This document shows positions 11,730 through 25,870 of a stretch of 64,000 bases of DNA, one piece after another. Each line of letters opens with the position of its first letter. Within the stretch, counting starts at the first letter, position 1. Both the position numbers and the translations under genes were made by a program. Below the pieces are notes generated by a model, which had not been told where the DNA came from, searched no databases, and was given only the letters and a program-made list of their open reading frames with translations. The stretch lies in NCBI GenBank assembly GCA_963573385.1, contig CAUYLG010009003.1:1-64000 (forward strand). Direction: 5' to 3'. This DNA is from Cacajao melanocephalus (taxonomy: Eukaryota; Chordata; Mammalia; Primates; Pitheciidae).

Positions 11730-11995
11730 CATCGTAGTGTAATAGTTAAGTGCATTCATAAGACTGGCCTTTAATTGAAGTCCCTATCAACAATTCAGTG
11801 ATTGTGAAATCTGGAGTAATCCTCTGGGCTTCAGTTACCTTATCTACTTTATATTCACTGAGATGTACATGAATATATTTGAATGAGTGAAATGCTGATG
11901 AACATAAAACAGAATATGTTTAAGGCAGTTAGCAAAGCCTAATGCAAAGATAGAGTTCAACAGGTTTTTACCATTGTTATTATTATTTCTCTCCT
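11730..11995 (+). mobile_element. MIR SINE
   Basis: Sense MIR: 'tagtgtaatagttaag' near 11735 (the MIR 5' end), then 'cttcagttaccttatct' near 11829-11845. Well diverged. Confidence 0.7.
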
Positions 11996-12955
11996 ATTCT
12001 TTGGTTATTTGTTTTTAACATTGATACCACCCCGTTCCTGTGTATATAAACTGGCCTTGGTCTCTAAAAATTGTATGTTTATGATGTACAACATTTTATT
12101 TAAATATATGTACAGGCATACCTCGCTTTATTGCACTTTACAAATATTGTGTTTTTTTTTGTGGCAAATCGAAAGTTTGTGGCAACGCCGCATTGAGCAA
12201 GTCTATTGGTGACATTTTTTTCCAACAGCATGAGTTCACTTGTTACCTTTGTGTCACATTTTGGTAATTTTCCTGATGTTTCGAATTATTTTTACTATTA
12301 TCATATCTGTTATGGTGATCTTTTTTGTTACTATTGTGATTGTTTAGACAGTGAACTTAATTGAAAAATGTTGTGTGTTTTCTTACTACTATACTGACCC
12401 GTCATTCCCTTATCTCTGTCCCTCTTCTTGGAACTCCCTGTTCCCTGAGACAACAGTATTGGAATTAGGTCAATTAATAACCCTACAATGGCCTCTATGT
12501 TATCAACTGGAATGAATATTCACACATGCCTTTCAATTAAAAGATAGAAATGATGATGCTTAGTGAGGAAAGCAGCTCGAAAGCTGAGACAGACTGAAAG
12601 CTAAGCCTCTTATGCCAAACATTTGGCCAAATTGTGAATGCAACTGGAAAATTCTTAAAGGAAATTGAAAATGCTACTCCAGTGAACACATGAATGATAA
12701 GAAAGTGAAACAGGCTTTTTGCTGATATAGAGAAAATTTCTGTGGTTTGGGTAGAAGATCAAACCAGCCACAACATTCCCATAAGCCAAAGCCTAATCCA
12801 GAGCAAGGCGCTGACTCTCCTCAGTTCTATAAAGGCTGAGAGAGGTGAGAAAGCTGCATCTGTAGTTTCAGGAAATATGTTTCCGTAACAGAAGTGCAAG
12901 GGAAAGTAGAAAGAAGGTGCTAATGTAGAAGCTGAAGCAACTTACCTAGAGATTT

Positions 12956-13315
<360 letters not shown>

Positions 13316-13361
13316 AGAGATTTTCAATGAAGACAAAGTAGCCTTCTATTGGAAGAAGATG

Positions 13362-13651
13362 GGCCAGGCTCAGTGGTTCATGCCTGTAATCCTAGCACTT
13401 TGGGAGACCGAGGTGGGCGGATTGCCTGAGGTTGGGAGTTTGAGACCAGCCTGACCAACATGGAGAAACCCCGTCTCCACTAAAAACACAAAATTAGCCG
13501 GGTGTGGTGGTGCGTGCCTGTAATCCTAGCTATTCAGGAGGCTGAGGCAGGAGAATTGCTTGAACCCAGGAGGCAGAGGTTGCAGTGAGTCTAGATCACA
13601 CCATTGCACTCCAGCCTGGGCAACAAGAGTGACACTCCATCTAAAAAAAAA
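13362..13651 (+). mobile_element. AluS-like SINE inside Tigger1
   Basis: Sense Alu from 'ggccaggctcagtgg' to a short A-run at 13643-13651. 'cctgaggttgggagttt' keeps the S-type form of the diagnostic site. 'aagatg' flanks both ends. It lies only about 46 bp from the antisense Alu to its left. Confidence 0.95.
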
Positions 13652-15030
13652 GATGTTGTCTAGGACTTTGACAGCTAGAGAGGAGAAGTCAATGCATGGC
13701 TTCACAGGACAGGCTGACTCTCTGTTAGGTGCTAATGCAACTGATGACTTTAAGTGGAAGCCAATGCTCAATTACCATCTTGAAAACCCTAGGGCCCTTA
13801 AGAAGTATGCTAAATCTACTCTGCGTATGCCCTGTAAGTAGAACAGTCAAGCTTAGATCACAGAACATGTCTTTATAGCATGGTTTAATGAATATTTTAT
13901 GCTCACTCTTGAGACCTGCTGCTCAGAAAAAAAGATTCCTTTCAAAATAGTACTGCTTGTTGAGAATACACCTAGTCTTCCAATAGCTCAGGTGGACATA
14001 CACAAGGAAATTAATGTTGTTTTTATGCCAACCAACACAACATCTATTCTGCAGCCCATGGATCAAGAAGTAATTTAAACTCTCAAGTCTCATTATTTAG
14101 TAAATACATTTCTTTTAAGGCTATAGCTTTCCTAGATAGTAATACCTGTATGTATCTGGGCAAAGTAAATGAAGACTTCTGGAAAAAATTCATCATCTAG
14201 ATGCCAGTAAGAACATTTGTGATTCATGGGAGTAGGTAAAATTACCAACATTAATGGGAAGTTTGGAAGAAATTGATTCCAACCCTTAGGGATGGCTTTG
14301 AGGGGTTCAAGAATCCAGTAGAGGAAATAACTATAGATGTGGTGGAAATAAGAAGAGAACTTAGAATTAGAAGTGGAACTTGAAGTGTGACTGAATTGCT
14401 TCCATCTCCTGATAAAACTTGAATGGATGAAGTTATTTCTTACGGATAAGCAAAGAAAATAATTTCCTGAGGTAGAATCTACTCCTGGTGAAGATTCTGT
14501 GAACATCGTTGAAATAACAAAGGATTTAGAATATTACATATACTTAGTTGATAAAGCAGTGACAGGGTCTGAAAGGAGTGATTCCAATTTTGAAAGAACT
14601 TTCACTGTGGGTAAAATGCTATCGAACGGCGTTGCATGCTACCAAGAAATCTCTTGTGAAAGGAAGAGTCAATCAATGCAGTAAGCTTTATTGTTGTTTC
14701 ATTTTACAAAATTGCCACAGCCACTCCATTCATCAGCAATCACCACCCTGATCAGTCAGCAGCCATCAACATCAGGGCAAGACCCTCTATCAGCAAAAAT
14801 ATTATGATTTTCTGAAGGCTCAGATAATCATTTGGATTTTTAGCAATAAAGTATTTCAAAATTAAGGTATGTACATTTTTTTATACGGTGCTGTTGCACA
14901 CTCAGTAGACTACAATATAAACATTACTTTTATATGCACTGGGAAGTAAAAAAATTCGTATGACTCACTTTATTGCAGTATTCACTTTATTGCAGAATAG
15001 AACTTGTGACTTCTCCAAGCTATGCCTGTA

Positions 15031-16728
15031 TACAGTGTGGGATGACTAAATTAAGCTATTTAACATACACATTCCCTTATATACTTATCAGTTTCCCTGT
15101 TGGCTAGTATTGGCTACTTCCATCCCACAGCCGTCCATATCCTGCCATTTATAAGGCCAACACAAATTAGTATGAATTGAATATTTTTTTTTACAGAATC
15201 TATTGTTATCTACTAAAGCTTTTATCAGCATTGAGCCTTTGAATCAAATGGTTTCCTTAATCTATGCAATAAGAAAAAGCTTTTTAGGAATTTTTCTCTT
15301 AAAATTTTGTGATGATTTTTGTGGGAGAAACTGTATCAAAATACAAATGTTTAATTCCATGGTTCTGGCTTCCTGAGTGAATAGCAGAACTCAGGGAATA
15401 ATAAAGCTTAACCATTTAATGCTTAGGATTGCTTCCTTGTTAATTAGGGCAACTTTATAGATATTAATCGTTGGTTTGGTTTCAAAGCTTAGCTGTTGCT
15501 TGGCCTTACAGCAGCAGTCAACTAATCTAAGCAATTTGCCATTCCTATAACAAGGATGGAGGGGAAGAGGCAAAAGTAGTTGAGTTTTGAAAACATTGCA
15601 GTTAAGACTTGATGGAGTCAGATGATTAGATAATGACTGGCATAGAAATATTTTATTGACCATGATTTAATAGCTTCACAATTTTCTTTTCATGTTTACA
15701 GCATTTACATACTTCTGAGTTGTCTAATAGATACATCTTAGACAATGACATTATAACATGATGGTGATATAATGATAAACTCATATATTACATATGATGG
15801 ATATCAGAATGATAGTTTCTCCAAGACCAACAGATAAGACATTTTCATAAGCTGAAGTCATAAAATGCCTTTACATCTGCATATGTATCTTGTACATTTA
15901 TAGGTGCACTTTTAACTCTACATGAATATTTATGTAGTCACACATATGAATTGGGATTTATTATTAGTGCTCAGTATGGAATTGTAAAGTCATGGAGTCT
16001 TAAGGCAGTTTCTCAGAACCTACTTTTGCTTCATTATGACTTATTAGTTTAAATTAACCAGTTGTACATTAATAGTACAGTTCTCTTTAAAGAGAGGACT
16101 ATTCTTTTCAAAGCTTATTAAGGCTGTATATGTATTTTGGACCTATTTAAGATTTGATGAATTGGATTAAAGAAATAGCATATGAAACCTTGTAAATTTC
16201 TAATCATGAAGGCTGCTTTTTGTTTTATTTGAATAAACATTTTGAAGTGTTTTTGAAGAAGCATTTATATTTGGGGGCAAAGGGAACCGATGATTTCCTA
16301 ATGAAAGTCAAAAGTGAAGAAGCAAGGTCCAAGTAATGCATCTGAGAGTGCTGTACTATTTTTGTCTCAAGGGATGTACATTTAAGAGGTTTTCACATAA
16401 TCCAAGCTTGTGAGGCTTTTATTCTGGCACAGATTACTGTTATCCATTGAACTTTACAGAAATAAAGTGTGGGTTATTTTCCTTTTGAAAAAATGTGTTA
16501 ATATGTAGCTTTGATGATGTGAGTCATAGGAGGAAGTCTTAATAATTCAGTGGTATCTCTGAATTGATGTGAACAAAGTAAAAAGTAGAAGAATTTCATC
16601 TTCCATTGCTGCCAAATGGATTCGGAATTTAAGTCAAGTGTATAAGTTTATTTAAATCTTTCCTGGTCTAACCATGTATTTGATCAAATCCAATAATCTT
16701 GATACATGATATATAAGGAGAGGAAGAT
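15031..16728. other. Unannotated AT-rich stretch
   Basis: No gene and no confident repeat were seen. Confidence 0.4.
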
Positions 16729-16732
16729 ACAC

Positions 16733-16769
<37 letters not shown>

Positions 16770-16782
16770 CTCTCTCTCTCAC

Positions 16783-16820
<38 letters not shown>
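16729..16820. repeat. Compound (CA)n-(TC)n-(TG)n microsatellite
   Basis: A CA run (16729-16766), a short TC run (16769-16780), then a TG run (16784-16820). The CA and TG arms are mutually complementary. The minus-strand frame across it (16652-17098) reads as His-Thr and Cys-Val dipeptides and is not a gene. Confidence 0.97.
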
Positions 16821-16822
<2 letters not shown>

Positions 16823-17554
16823 CAAGGCAGTGCCAACAACTACCAGAAACCCATCTGTCACCCATGATCCCAATATAGGATATGTTATGGTCAAGGCATT
16901 CCATCTCTCAGGGTGAATAAATCTAACAGTAGATGCAGAGTGAGGGAGTCTCATCGAGCAGGCCTCCATGTTGTAAGTCCTTATCTCTTTCTGTCCTGGG
17001 GAGATCAGAGGAGGTAGGGTTGGGCCTAAAGGGGACATTAAAATAAATATTATATTACAAAGCTGGCAGCCCCCGTCTGTGAAAAATGTGCGCATCACCT
17101 TCCCTCTCTACTGCTGTTCCTGCCCCATGACTGTTCTCCCTCAGACCGGATCAGAATCGCAGTCCTGGTCTATCACTGTCGCTTCTAAATATAATTCTGT
17201 TTTTTATTGACTTATTTATTTTCTGAAGATCTAGGAGTGACATGGGTAGCAAATTATTTCAGTGGGCTCAATTGCTTTGTTTAATTAAGAAGACAAGTTT
17301 AGTAAATAAAAAGTTTTCTGTCTGGGTCATGCTGACCAGTACAACAGTATCTTTAATTATTTTGCTATTAGAATACAACACATCTACTCCCTAATTCTAA
17401 GTATGGAAATCATTATATATATGTTTATCTCTTTCATGGGAAGGTCATCATAATACTATTCTGTATGAAAATTTCTGGCTTGTAAGCTGATGCCTACTGT
17501 TGTTTTCCTTTCTTTTTAAGGTGAAATAATTGCAAACAACTTTAGGAACTCTCT
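16821..17554. other. Unannotated stretch
   Basis: A slightly GC-richer patch at 16960-17170 is followed by AT-rich DNA. No family is recognised. Confidence 0.4.
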
Positions 17555-17911
<357 letters not shown>

Positions 17912-17989
17912 TTATGGAGATATATTTTGGCTCTACTTTTTTTACAGAGTGCTATTTCCTCTGTTTTTATATAATTTGAATGATAGTTT

Positions 17990-18270
17990 TTGAATACTTT
18001 CTATGGCTACACATTGCCTTAGGGACTAGAGACAGGAAGATGAAACAACATGGATTTGCCTTTAGGTAGCTCACAGTCTGGCAAGAAAAAAAAAATCACT
18101 CGATTTTCTGCTATTTGTTTATATGCATAGTGTAATGAGAAGTTAATTACACTTACATCTAATTACTAATGTCCACAGTGTACCAAGTGACTCAGAGTGT
18201 GGAGTCAGTGGGAATGCTAGTGATCAGGGAAGACGTCATAGAGGAGGAGTATACTGAACTTCACTGAATT
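17990..18270 (-). mobile_element. L2 LINE fragment (antisense)
   Basis: 'gtagctcacagtctgg' (18066-18081) and 'atcagggaagacgtcatag' (18223-18241), followed by 'aggagg', match the antisense L2 3' region. Confidence 0.7.
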
Positions 18271-18344
18271 TTTTTTTGAGAAAATAAGGGAATAAGGATA
18301 TATTAGGAAAGAAAACCCTCATGGTAGGGAGGGTGAGGGAACTC

Positions 18345-18548
18345 TAGTCAATAGTTTCATATTTATTATATATTCAAGTGATATTTCAGGTACCTAGGGG
18401 TCAAATAAAATAACTTTATTATATTAAAATTTTAAATAATAATGAAAACTTCAAACCTTTTTAAAATCATTTTTAATGTGGCTACTAGGAAATATAAAAT
18501 TACATGCATGACTTGTATCAGATTGCTATTGAGAAATGCTGATCTAGA
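18345..18548. mobile_element. hAT-like MITE (TAGCCACATGTGGCTA family)
   Basis: An AT-rich middle leads to 'atgtggctactaggaaat' (18476-18493) and 'attgctattgaga' (18522-18534). Same family as the copies at 3895 and 52262. Confidence 0.55.
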
Positions 18549-18828
18549 TGTGTTTTTAATGGAGGGGACAGTGTTTAACAAAATAAATGCTTAACAAATA
18601 CTTTCTGACAAATTAATTGTGTCTATGTCTTGTATAATATTTGGCACAAATGTTTCCTCTTTGTAGCTATGTATATTTAAAATAATTCAGATTCAGTTGA
18701 TAGTTATTGATTGCATATGTTGGGGAAATCACTGTGCTAAGAAGAGAAACAATATTCTTTACAAAAACAGAAATAAACTGGTGATTGTGTGACATCAGAT
18801 ATGCAAAAATGCAATAGTAAATGCTATT

Positions 18829-19974
<1,146 letters not shown>

Positions 19975-20178
19975 GCATTGTAAAGGCTGGGCTTTGGCAT
20001 TTGAACAGACCTGGTCTGAATAGTGAGTCTACTACTGATTGTTTGGCTTTGGCCAAGTCACTTAATCTACCCAAGCCTCAATTTTCTTGGCCCTAATACC
20101 TACCCTTGGAGGGCAGTTTAAAGGAGAAAACATAAAACATATTTATTAGCACATAATCATTGTTTTATTATTATTATA
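19975..20178 (+). mobile_element. MIR SINE
   Basis: Sense MIR with 'ggctttggccaagtcactt' (20044-20062), which mirrors the conserved MIR core, and a 3' end running into 'attattattataag'. Confidence 0.8.
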
Positions 20179-22319
20179 AGGTTAAAAAGCCTTCTGAGCA
20201 GGACAGTCTTTGTGTAATAAAAATGTAATTAAAATGAGTGTTTTATATATGAACAATATTATTCTTCTGGTCCCAGGGTTTGGAAAGAGGAGAGAAAGAG
20301 TGTAGGGAAGGAGGTTAGGAGAGGGGAGAAGGGAGCCATGGCATTAACAAAGAAAGCTGATTCATTTCTAGCCGGAGCCATTGGAGTGGTCAAGTCTCCT
20401 GTATGGTGAATGCAGAGAAATACTTAGAACCAAAACAGATGAGTGAGGAGGAACAGCAACACTGGGTGATTCTCCTCTGACGGGAGAACAGGCCTCAGCT
20501 GTGCCTGACTAGCAGATATCCAAGCAAAAAGGGCATAAAGAAGTAAGCACTTCTCTCTCTCCTCCCCCAAGGCTTGTGATGGGGACAGGTGCTTTCCTTC
20601 AGGCTCCTGGACCTCTGCTCATATGCTGCCGGAGAGATAGTATGAAAACCGAACATGTACAAAGCATCCATTCTTGGGATCTGCTGTGTCTAAGAGCACT
20701 GCTCTGTGGTGAGGCAGGAGTAGAGCCGTCAGTAGGCCGCTTAAGCAGAGTGTGGCTCATAGTAGGGATCTGATGGTGTCTACAGCACTAGAACGAATGC
20801 ACACATCCCACAGTTTACAGGCCCAATGAGTATCTGCAGCATAAACAATTCAAGCTTTATTCTAGACAGATGAAACTCTTGTTATATTCCCTTACACACA
20901 GTGATGGTATAAAAGGAGAAAAGAGAATGGAAATCAATGATAAATTAAGCAAATGGTATTAACTTCCAAAAGACAAGCCCTTTAAATGCCTCTCAAAATT
21001 CTGCATTTGCTTGTTTTACAAGACACTTTGATCAATGAAATGCAGTAGGTGAGGAGTTTCACACTTAGCAATTCTTTCTCCAAAGCCTATTTAGGATGAA
21101 CCAGAAAATCTTTCACTTTTTTTCCTCAGCTTAACCTTTTTACATAGAGAAAGGATTTCTGTTATCTTCATTTAAAGAAAGATAACTAAGATCAATTGAG
21201 TTTTGAGAGCTATACACTTTGTCCTTTAGCTATGATAATATGGTCAGAACTGTCTTTATGAAAATGAGGAAGGAGAACTGTTTGATGTCTGAATATTTTT
21301 AAGAGCAGAACTGACTCCAATCCTGGGTATCACATTTGTTTATATGTTAGTCATCCATAATGATGAAGGAGAGGTGTCTCCTGGAGGTGGGAATGTTCTT
21401 TGCTGCATTTTAAGTGTTGCTAAACCATTTAGCAAGGGGATTGAGTTCCCACTCAATTCATATAGAAAGTGAGACTAGCAAGAAAAGAACAAAATTAAAT
21501 GGCACTGCTTTCAAAATAGGAATAGCCTGGATTTTAAAAACTTACCTGCTTGAAAATGACATAGTTTAATACCATTCACATACTTGAATTCAGTTCCTTT
21601 TTTACATGTATCTGGGAAATAGTGTACAAAAATTGCTTTTCTGGGTCTAGAACAAAGCCAAATCTAGGTACTAGTCTAAGGCTCCAAAATTATTTTCTTG
21701 TGTCTGCCCAAAATCCTTATTTTGATTTGATTGCCTCTCCTTCTCCCATGATAGCATCTACTTTGAACATATGACTTTATACAATAAGTTTTCTTCAATT
21801 CTAAACCAACATTCTAAGAATAATGTAGTCTTTGGGCCATAATGTTAGTTTATTGTTTGTTCATTCTTGTTGAAACAAAACATTGTCTACTTTTTGATAA
21901 GGAAAATTATTTTTCTGTTTTCGGCATGTTTTCAAAACCCAGGTCATCTGAATTGTTTTTCAGGGGGAGTATTTTTTTGCCCTGAATCTTTGAAGAAGTC
22001 TGAATAAAACGGTATTGCATTAGTAAATTGGTCTTCATTTGTAAAGACTTCTGCTAATTGTGACTTTACCTGAGTCTTTTTAATGACAAAGAACATATAT
22101 TTGCAGGAGATTTCTTTTTTTTTTTCCCCTCACTGCTAGTTGCCAGGATCTTGTCTGAGTGGAAAATTGGAAGATTGATTGGTGTCCTTTTCTTTTTCAT
22201 TGATTTACCTGGGTTTCTGGCTGGCTGATGAATGTGTAGCATCAGGTGCTATGGATTATGTGTGTGAGAAGAAAAAATAAAGAGCTCAATAACAAAAATA
22301 ATAAATGCTACCCTTTGTT
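20179..22319. other. Unannotated stretch, partly GC-richer
   Basis: A purine-rich run lies at 20278-20340. The block 20380-20860 is less AT-rich than its surroundings and matches no family I know. A 65-codon frame at 20576-20773 has no domain. The rest is AT-rich without visible features. Confidence 0.4.
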
Positions 22320-22530
22320 ACTGCTTATTGTTTGACAGGCATTGTGATAATTACTTCATACACATCTCTTTTAATCTTTGCAACAACTGGCTCCTACAGA
22401 TGAGGAAGCTGAGTTTAGAGAGAATAATTAATTTGTTCAGTGCCATGCAGCTAACAAGTGATGAAGCTGAGTTCGTCCTAGGTTTATCTGACTTCAGAAT
22501 TCAGACCAGATGGTTTCTGATCCAATTATG
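22320..22530 (-). mobile_element. MIR SINE
   Basis: Antisense MIR: 'acagatgaggaagctgag' (22396-22413), then 'tgccatgcagctaacaag' and 'tctgacttcagaattcag'. Confidence 0.8.
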
Positions 22531-23559
22531 ACTTACAATCAAATTAACTTCAAGATAGCTGAGCTTATCGCTTTACTAGGAATCATGGAGGATGCAAAGA
22601 CAACAACGAATTTAGAGTCCCTTAAAAAATAAATGTATATGAATAATTAAGTAATTAACTGGTCAGCAAATTTTGCAGGTGAGCTATATATTTTTCCCTT
22701 GAAAGTATAATTTTTTTTTTTGAAATTGAAATTTTACTTGAAATCTCTGCACCTTTCAACCCCATAGAGTAGACATTTTCCTTGCAAAAGCTGAGTCCCA
22801 TTTCTACTGGTTCAAGTTGAATATGACAAATGTATAACTTTCCATGACTTTCTTCTAATCTTCTAATCAAAATAATACAATATTATTATCTCTCAAATAA
22901 GAAATCAAAAATAGACCTTAAATCATCTCCTTTATTCCTCAAGTTCCCTGTTGCTAAATTTTGCTTCTAAACACTTTCTTTCTCTTCTAGTCCTCTAATG
23001 TGGCTTTTGCTCGGGGACTTTCCATGTCTGGTTTGGTCAATTGTAGTTTTCTTTCTGTAGTATTGGGCACTACTCTGTAGACTGTCCTTATTGCTTCTTA
23101 TTGTGGTGTTCTTCTTTCAGTTATAGGTTCAAGTCCTTAAAATTTTTGAGGATTCACAAGACCCTGTGAATTAGAGCTCATAGCCTTCATTCTCTGCTTC
23201 CAAGTCTTTTTCCCAGGGTTACTCTTACAAAGCTCATTGGCCTCATCTCCTTTTATCTTTCAGATTTCTCCTTCCTTCTACCCGCATTAAATTTTTTACA
23301 TGTTTCTGAAGCTTGTCAAGGAGTCAATAAAATGAAATTTGAGTTTAAGTATATCCTCTGTGATGGTTACTCCCTCACAGTTTTGATAACATTGGGCAGC
23401 TTTACTGAATTTACTTATATATGAAATAAACTGGGTAGAGTGTTGATTATTTGGTCTATCAGCACATGAGATTGAAAGTGGGGAAGAAGTAGAGAAAACC
23501 CTTAATATAATAATAGATCTTTTCCATATAGATTATTCTTTACGGGAATGTCACAGGAT
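22531..23559. other. Unannotated stretch
   Basis: No confident element. The T/C-rich plus strand at 22920-23290 may hide a diverged LINE, but nothing diagnostic was found. Confidence 0.4.
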
Positions 23560-25065
23560 CCTTGGGGTATCACTTTGCTGGCTGGAAACCTCTGTGGTGG
23601 GTGGCGCCTTCTGCCTGAGTATTGCTCGTGCCCACAGGGCCTGTTATGCCCACTTGTCCTGGCAGACTGAGCTCAGCCCATGCTACCAGTCTGGATCCCA
23701 CACCGGCTAAGGGTGGGCCAGGTGAGGAGTGGCAAGGAGTGTGTGAGAAATTGAGCATGGGGTCCATCCACTGCTCACAGCCAGGCACGTTGGCTGCTGC
23801 AGTGGGGGCAGACAGGTCCAGGTGCCATGCAAGGCTGTGGCTGGAACAGACATACCGCAAGTGGCTTCTCCTGTGGGCATTGGTTTCTGGACAAGTGGAA
23901 TGTCTGGCACCTGAAAGCTCATAGACACTAGGAACCGCAGAGCCCCAAGCCAGGACCTGCAGAGCCCCTGGCTCAGGGAGCCCCTAGGTCTGGGCTCCCC
24001 AAAAGGCTGTAGCTCTTCTTGCCTTCTAGTTGCCTGCAGGTTGGTGAGTGGGGGGCGTTTTTCAGCCCTGTTTGTGTTAACAGCTCTTTCGGTCCCACAT
24101 TTGGTGGGTCCTGAGTTCTTGTCCCACATCCAGTAAGAATGAGGTATGTGGACAACTGGAGGATAAGCAAGGCAAAGAGGAGCTTCATTGAGCAACAGAA
24201 CAGCTCTCAGGAGACACAATAGCTCTCAAGAGGGTAGATCCTTTCTGCAGGCAGGTCATCGCAACAAGTTGAGGAGATCCCCGAGACCCGAGACACAAAG
24301 TGGGTGGCTCCTTCCTGCAGTTGGTAATCCCAGTGTCTGTCTGAGTCTGGCTGAGTCTGGTGGGTTTTTGTGGGCTCAAAGGAAGAAGTATCTGCTGACT
24401 GGTCCATGGGTAGCCATGGGTGGGCCTGGACGAAGCACCAGAACTTCTCACTTCAGGCTGCGGAATCCACATAGAATGCGTAGCCCTGTCCCCGAGTTTT
24501 AAGCCATCTCTGGTTTGAAGGTGGGCAAGGACCAACAGGATCCACCGCTTTCTACTCTCAGCCTGTTTGCCTCCTGCCTCTTTTGTGGTGCCCACACTGT
24601 TCTTGCCGAGGGATGCCTCCAGGCCTGCGCTGAGCCACCCCCAGCCTCCTTCCCATGCTCGTTGGTGCCCAAAGTCCAGAGTGGGTGAGGCAGCAGGGGC
24701 CTGGCTTGTCAGTGCTGGCTTGAGTGCATGCATACACAGCTGAGTTGCAACAGTACTTGGGTTCAGCTACAACTTTGCTTTGCGCTGGAGTAGGTGCCCG
24801 GAGCAGAGAGAGGCTAGGGAGCAGGAGCAGGCACTTCTGAGCCTGCAGGGGTAGGGGGAGATTCCCAGGCCCCTGAGAGCACAAGGATGCCCAGTCTGGA
24901 GCTGCAGCTGCACCTGGAAGCTGTGGGACTCCAACTCGGTAGGGGGTGGGGCTCCCACCTGTTCCTGCGGAGGCTTCCCTGCTGTAGCTGGTGTCCCTGC
25001 CACAGCTGCTCCTGACGGGCTGCTGCTACCATCAGAAAGAGACCTCATGGTTATCTAATTGTTGG
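23560..25065 (-). mobile_element. GC-rich ERV1-like LTR segment (antisense)
   Basis: On the minus strand this shows retroviral LTR logic. A GC-rich U3-like part (about 25065-24450) is followed by a run of A residues that may replace a TATA box near 24364-24370. A degenerate polyadenylation signal AATGAA lies at 24184-24189, then a U5-like segment containing 'acctcattctta' and 'gggacaagaactc'. The layout resembles primate ERV1 LTRs (LTR1/LTR10-like from memory); the family is unconfirmed. Several long open frames on both strands (up to 182 codons, minus, 24185-24733) reflect base composition and show no gag, pol or env motif. Confidence 0.6.
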
Positions 25066-25724
25066 GGAGAAGTGGAAGAGACTTTTATATTATAGGTTTT
25101 CTGCCTTTTTTCAGTTACCATGCTTTAGTGCTATTAATTTTTTCAGCTCTCTGATTGAGGTCTTCCTTACCTTCCAGGCACAAGCTCCCTCTACATCAAT
25201 GCAGTAGATATATTGCAGCGTGTATGGCTGCACCAATGTAGTAGTCTAACTTTACCAGGCCCCAGAATCAGCTGTGAAACTTTAAAAAGGTGTTCACACA
25301 GTGGTTCCGTCCCTAGGCTTCTGATTTGTTAACCAGGGTTGAAAAACACTCATGTTCTCATTAGAAGGTCTTTCATTGCATAGATTTTTTTTCTTTTTCT
25401 AGATCTGTCTTTATAACTAATTCATGGTAATAGCCTCTGTATTGGGTGAAATACTCCATTTTCAGAGAGAAGAATAGATAAATATTATAAGTTGAAAGAA
25501 TAACGTTTGCTCTTCGTGTTCTGTGGTGAATTCTGACAACATTCATGTCTTCTCATCACAAGTTATTGATCCCTTCCTATTATGTGCTTATTGTTTTTCC
25601 CTGTTCGTGTTCCTGTCAGGTTAATAATGAAAGTATTAGAAAGTAATAAAGAAATCACATTGTGGCCTCTTCAGTTCTCTCTTCATTTTAAAAGGGAATG
25701 TTAAAAAAGAGCAAATTGAGACAT
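25066..25724. other. Unannotated stretch
   Basis: A possible MER5-like MITE at 25255-25350 is suggested by 'aactttaaaaagg' and the end 'agggttgaaaaacact', but the match is weak. Nothing else was seen. Confidence 0.35.
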
Positions 25725-25870
25725 AGCATTTATTGAACACCTACTAACTGTCAGACATCATTCTTATTCATAATGCTATTTTTAATCAAACAAAACCTGT
25801 GAGGTAGGCTTGGTTCTTTGCCTTTTTCCAATGAAAATGAGGCTCAGAAATAATAGTAAGTAATATAGTG
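25725..25870 (-). mobile_element. MIR SINE fragment
   Basis: Antisense MIR: 'tttattgaacacctacta' (25730-25747), 'ctgtgaggtaggctt' and 'gaaaatgaggctcagaaa'. Confidence 0.75.

Noticed and set aside
16652..17098. 148-codon minus-strand frame
   Set aside because: Its length comes from CA/TG microsatellites, giving His-Thr and Cys-Val repeats.
23707..24733. Long overlapping open frames (170 and 182 codons, minus strand; 104 codons, plus strand)
   Set aside because: They lie in a GC-rich LTR-like block where few stops are expected, overlap each other in several frames and show no domain.
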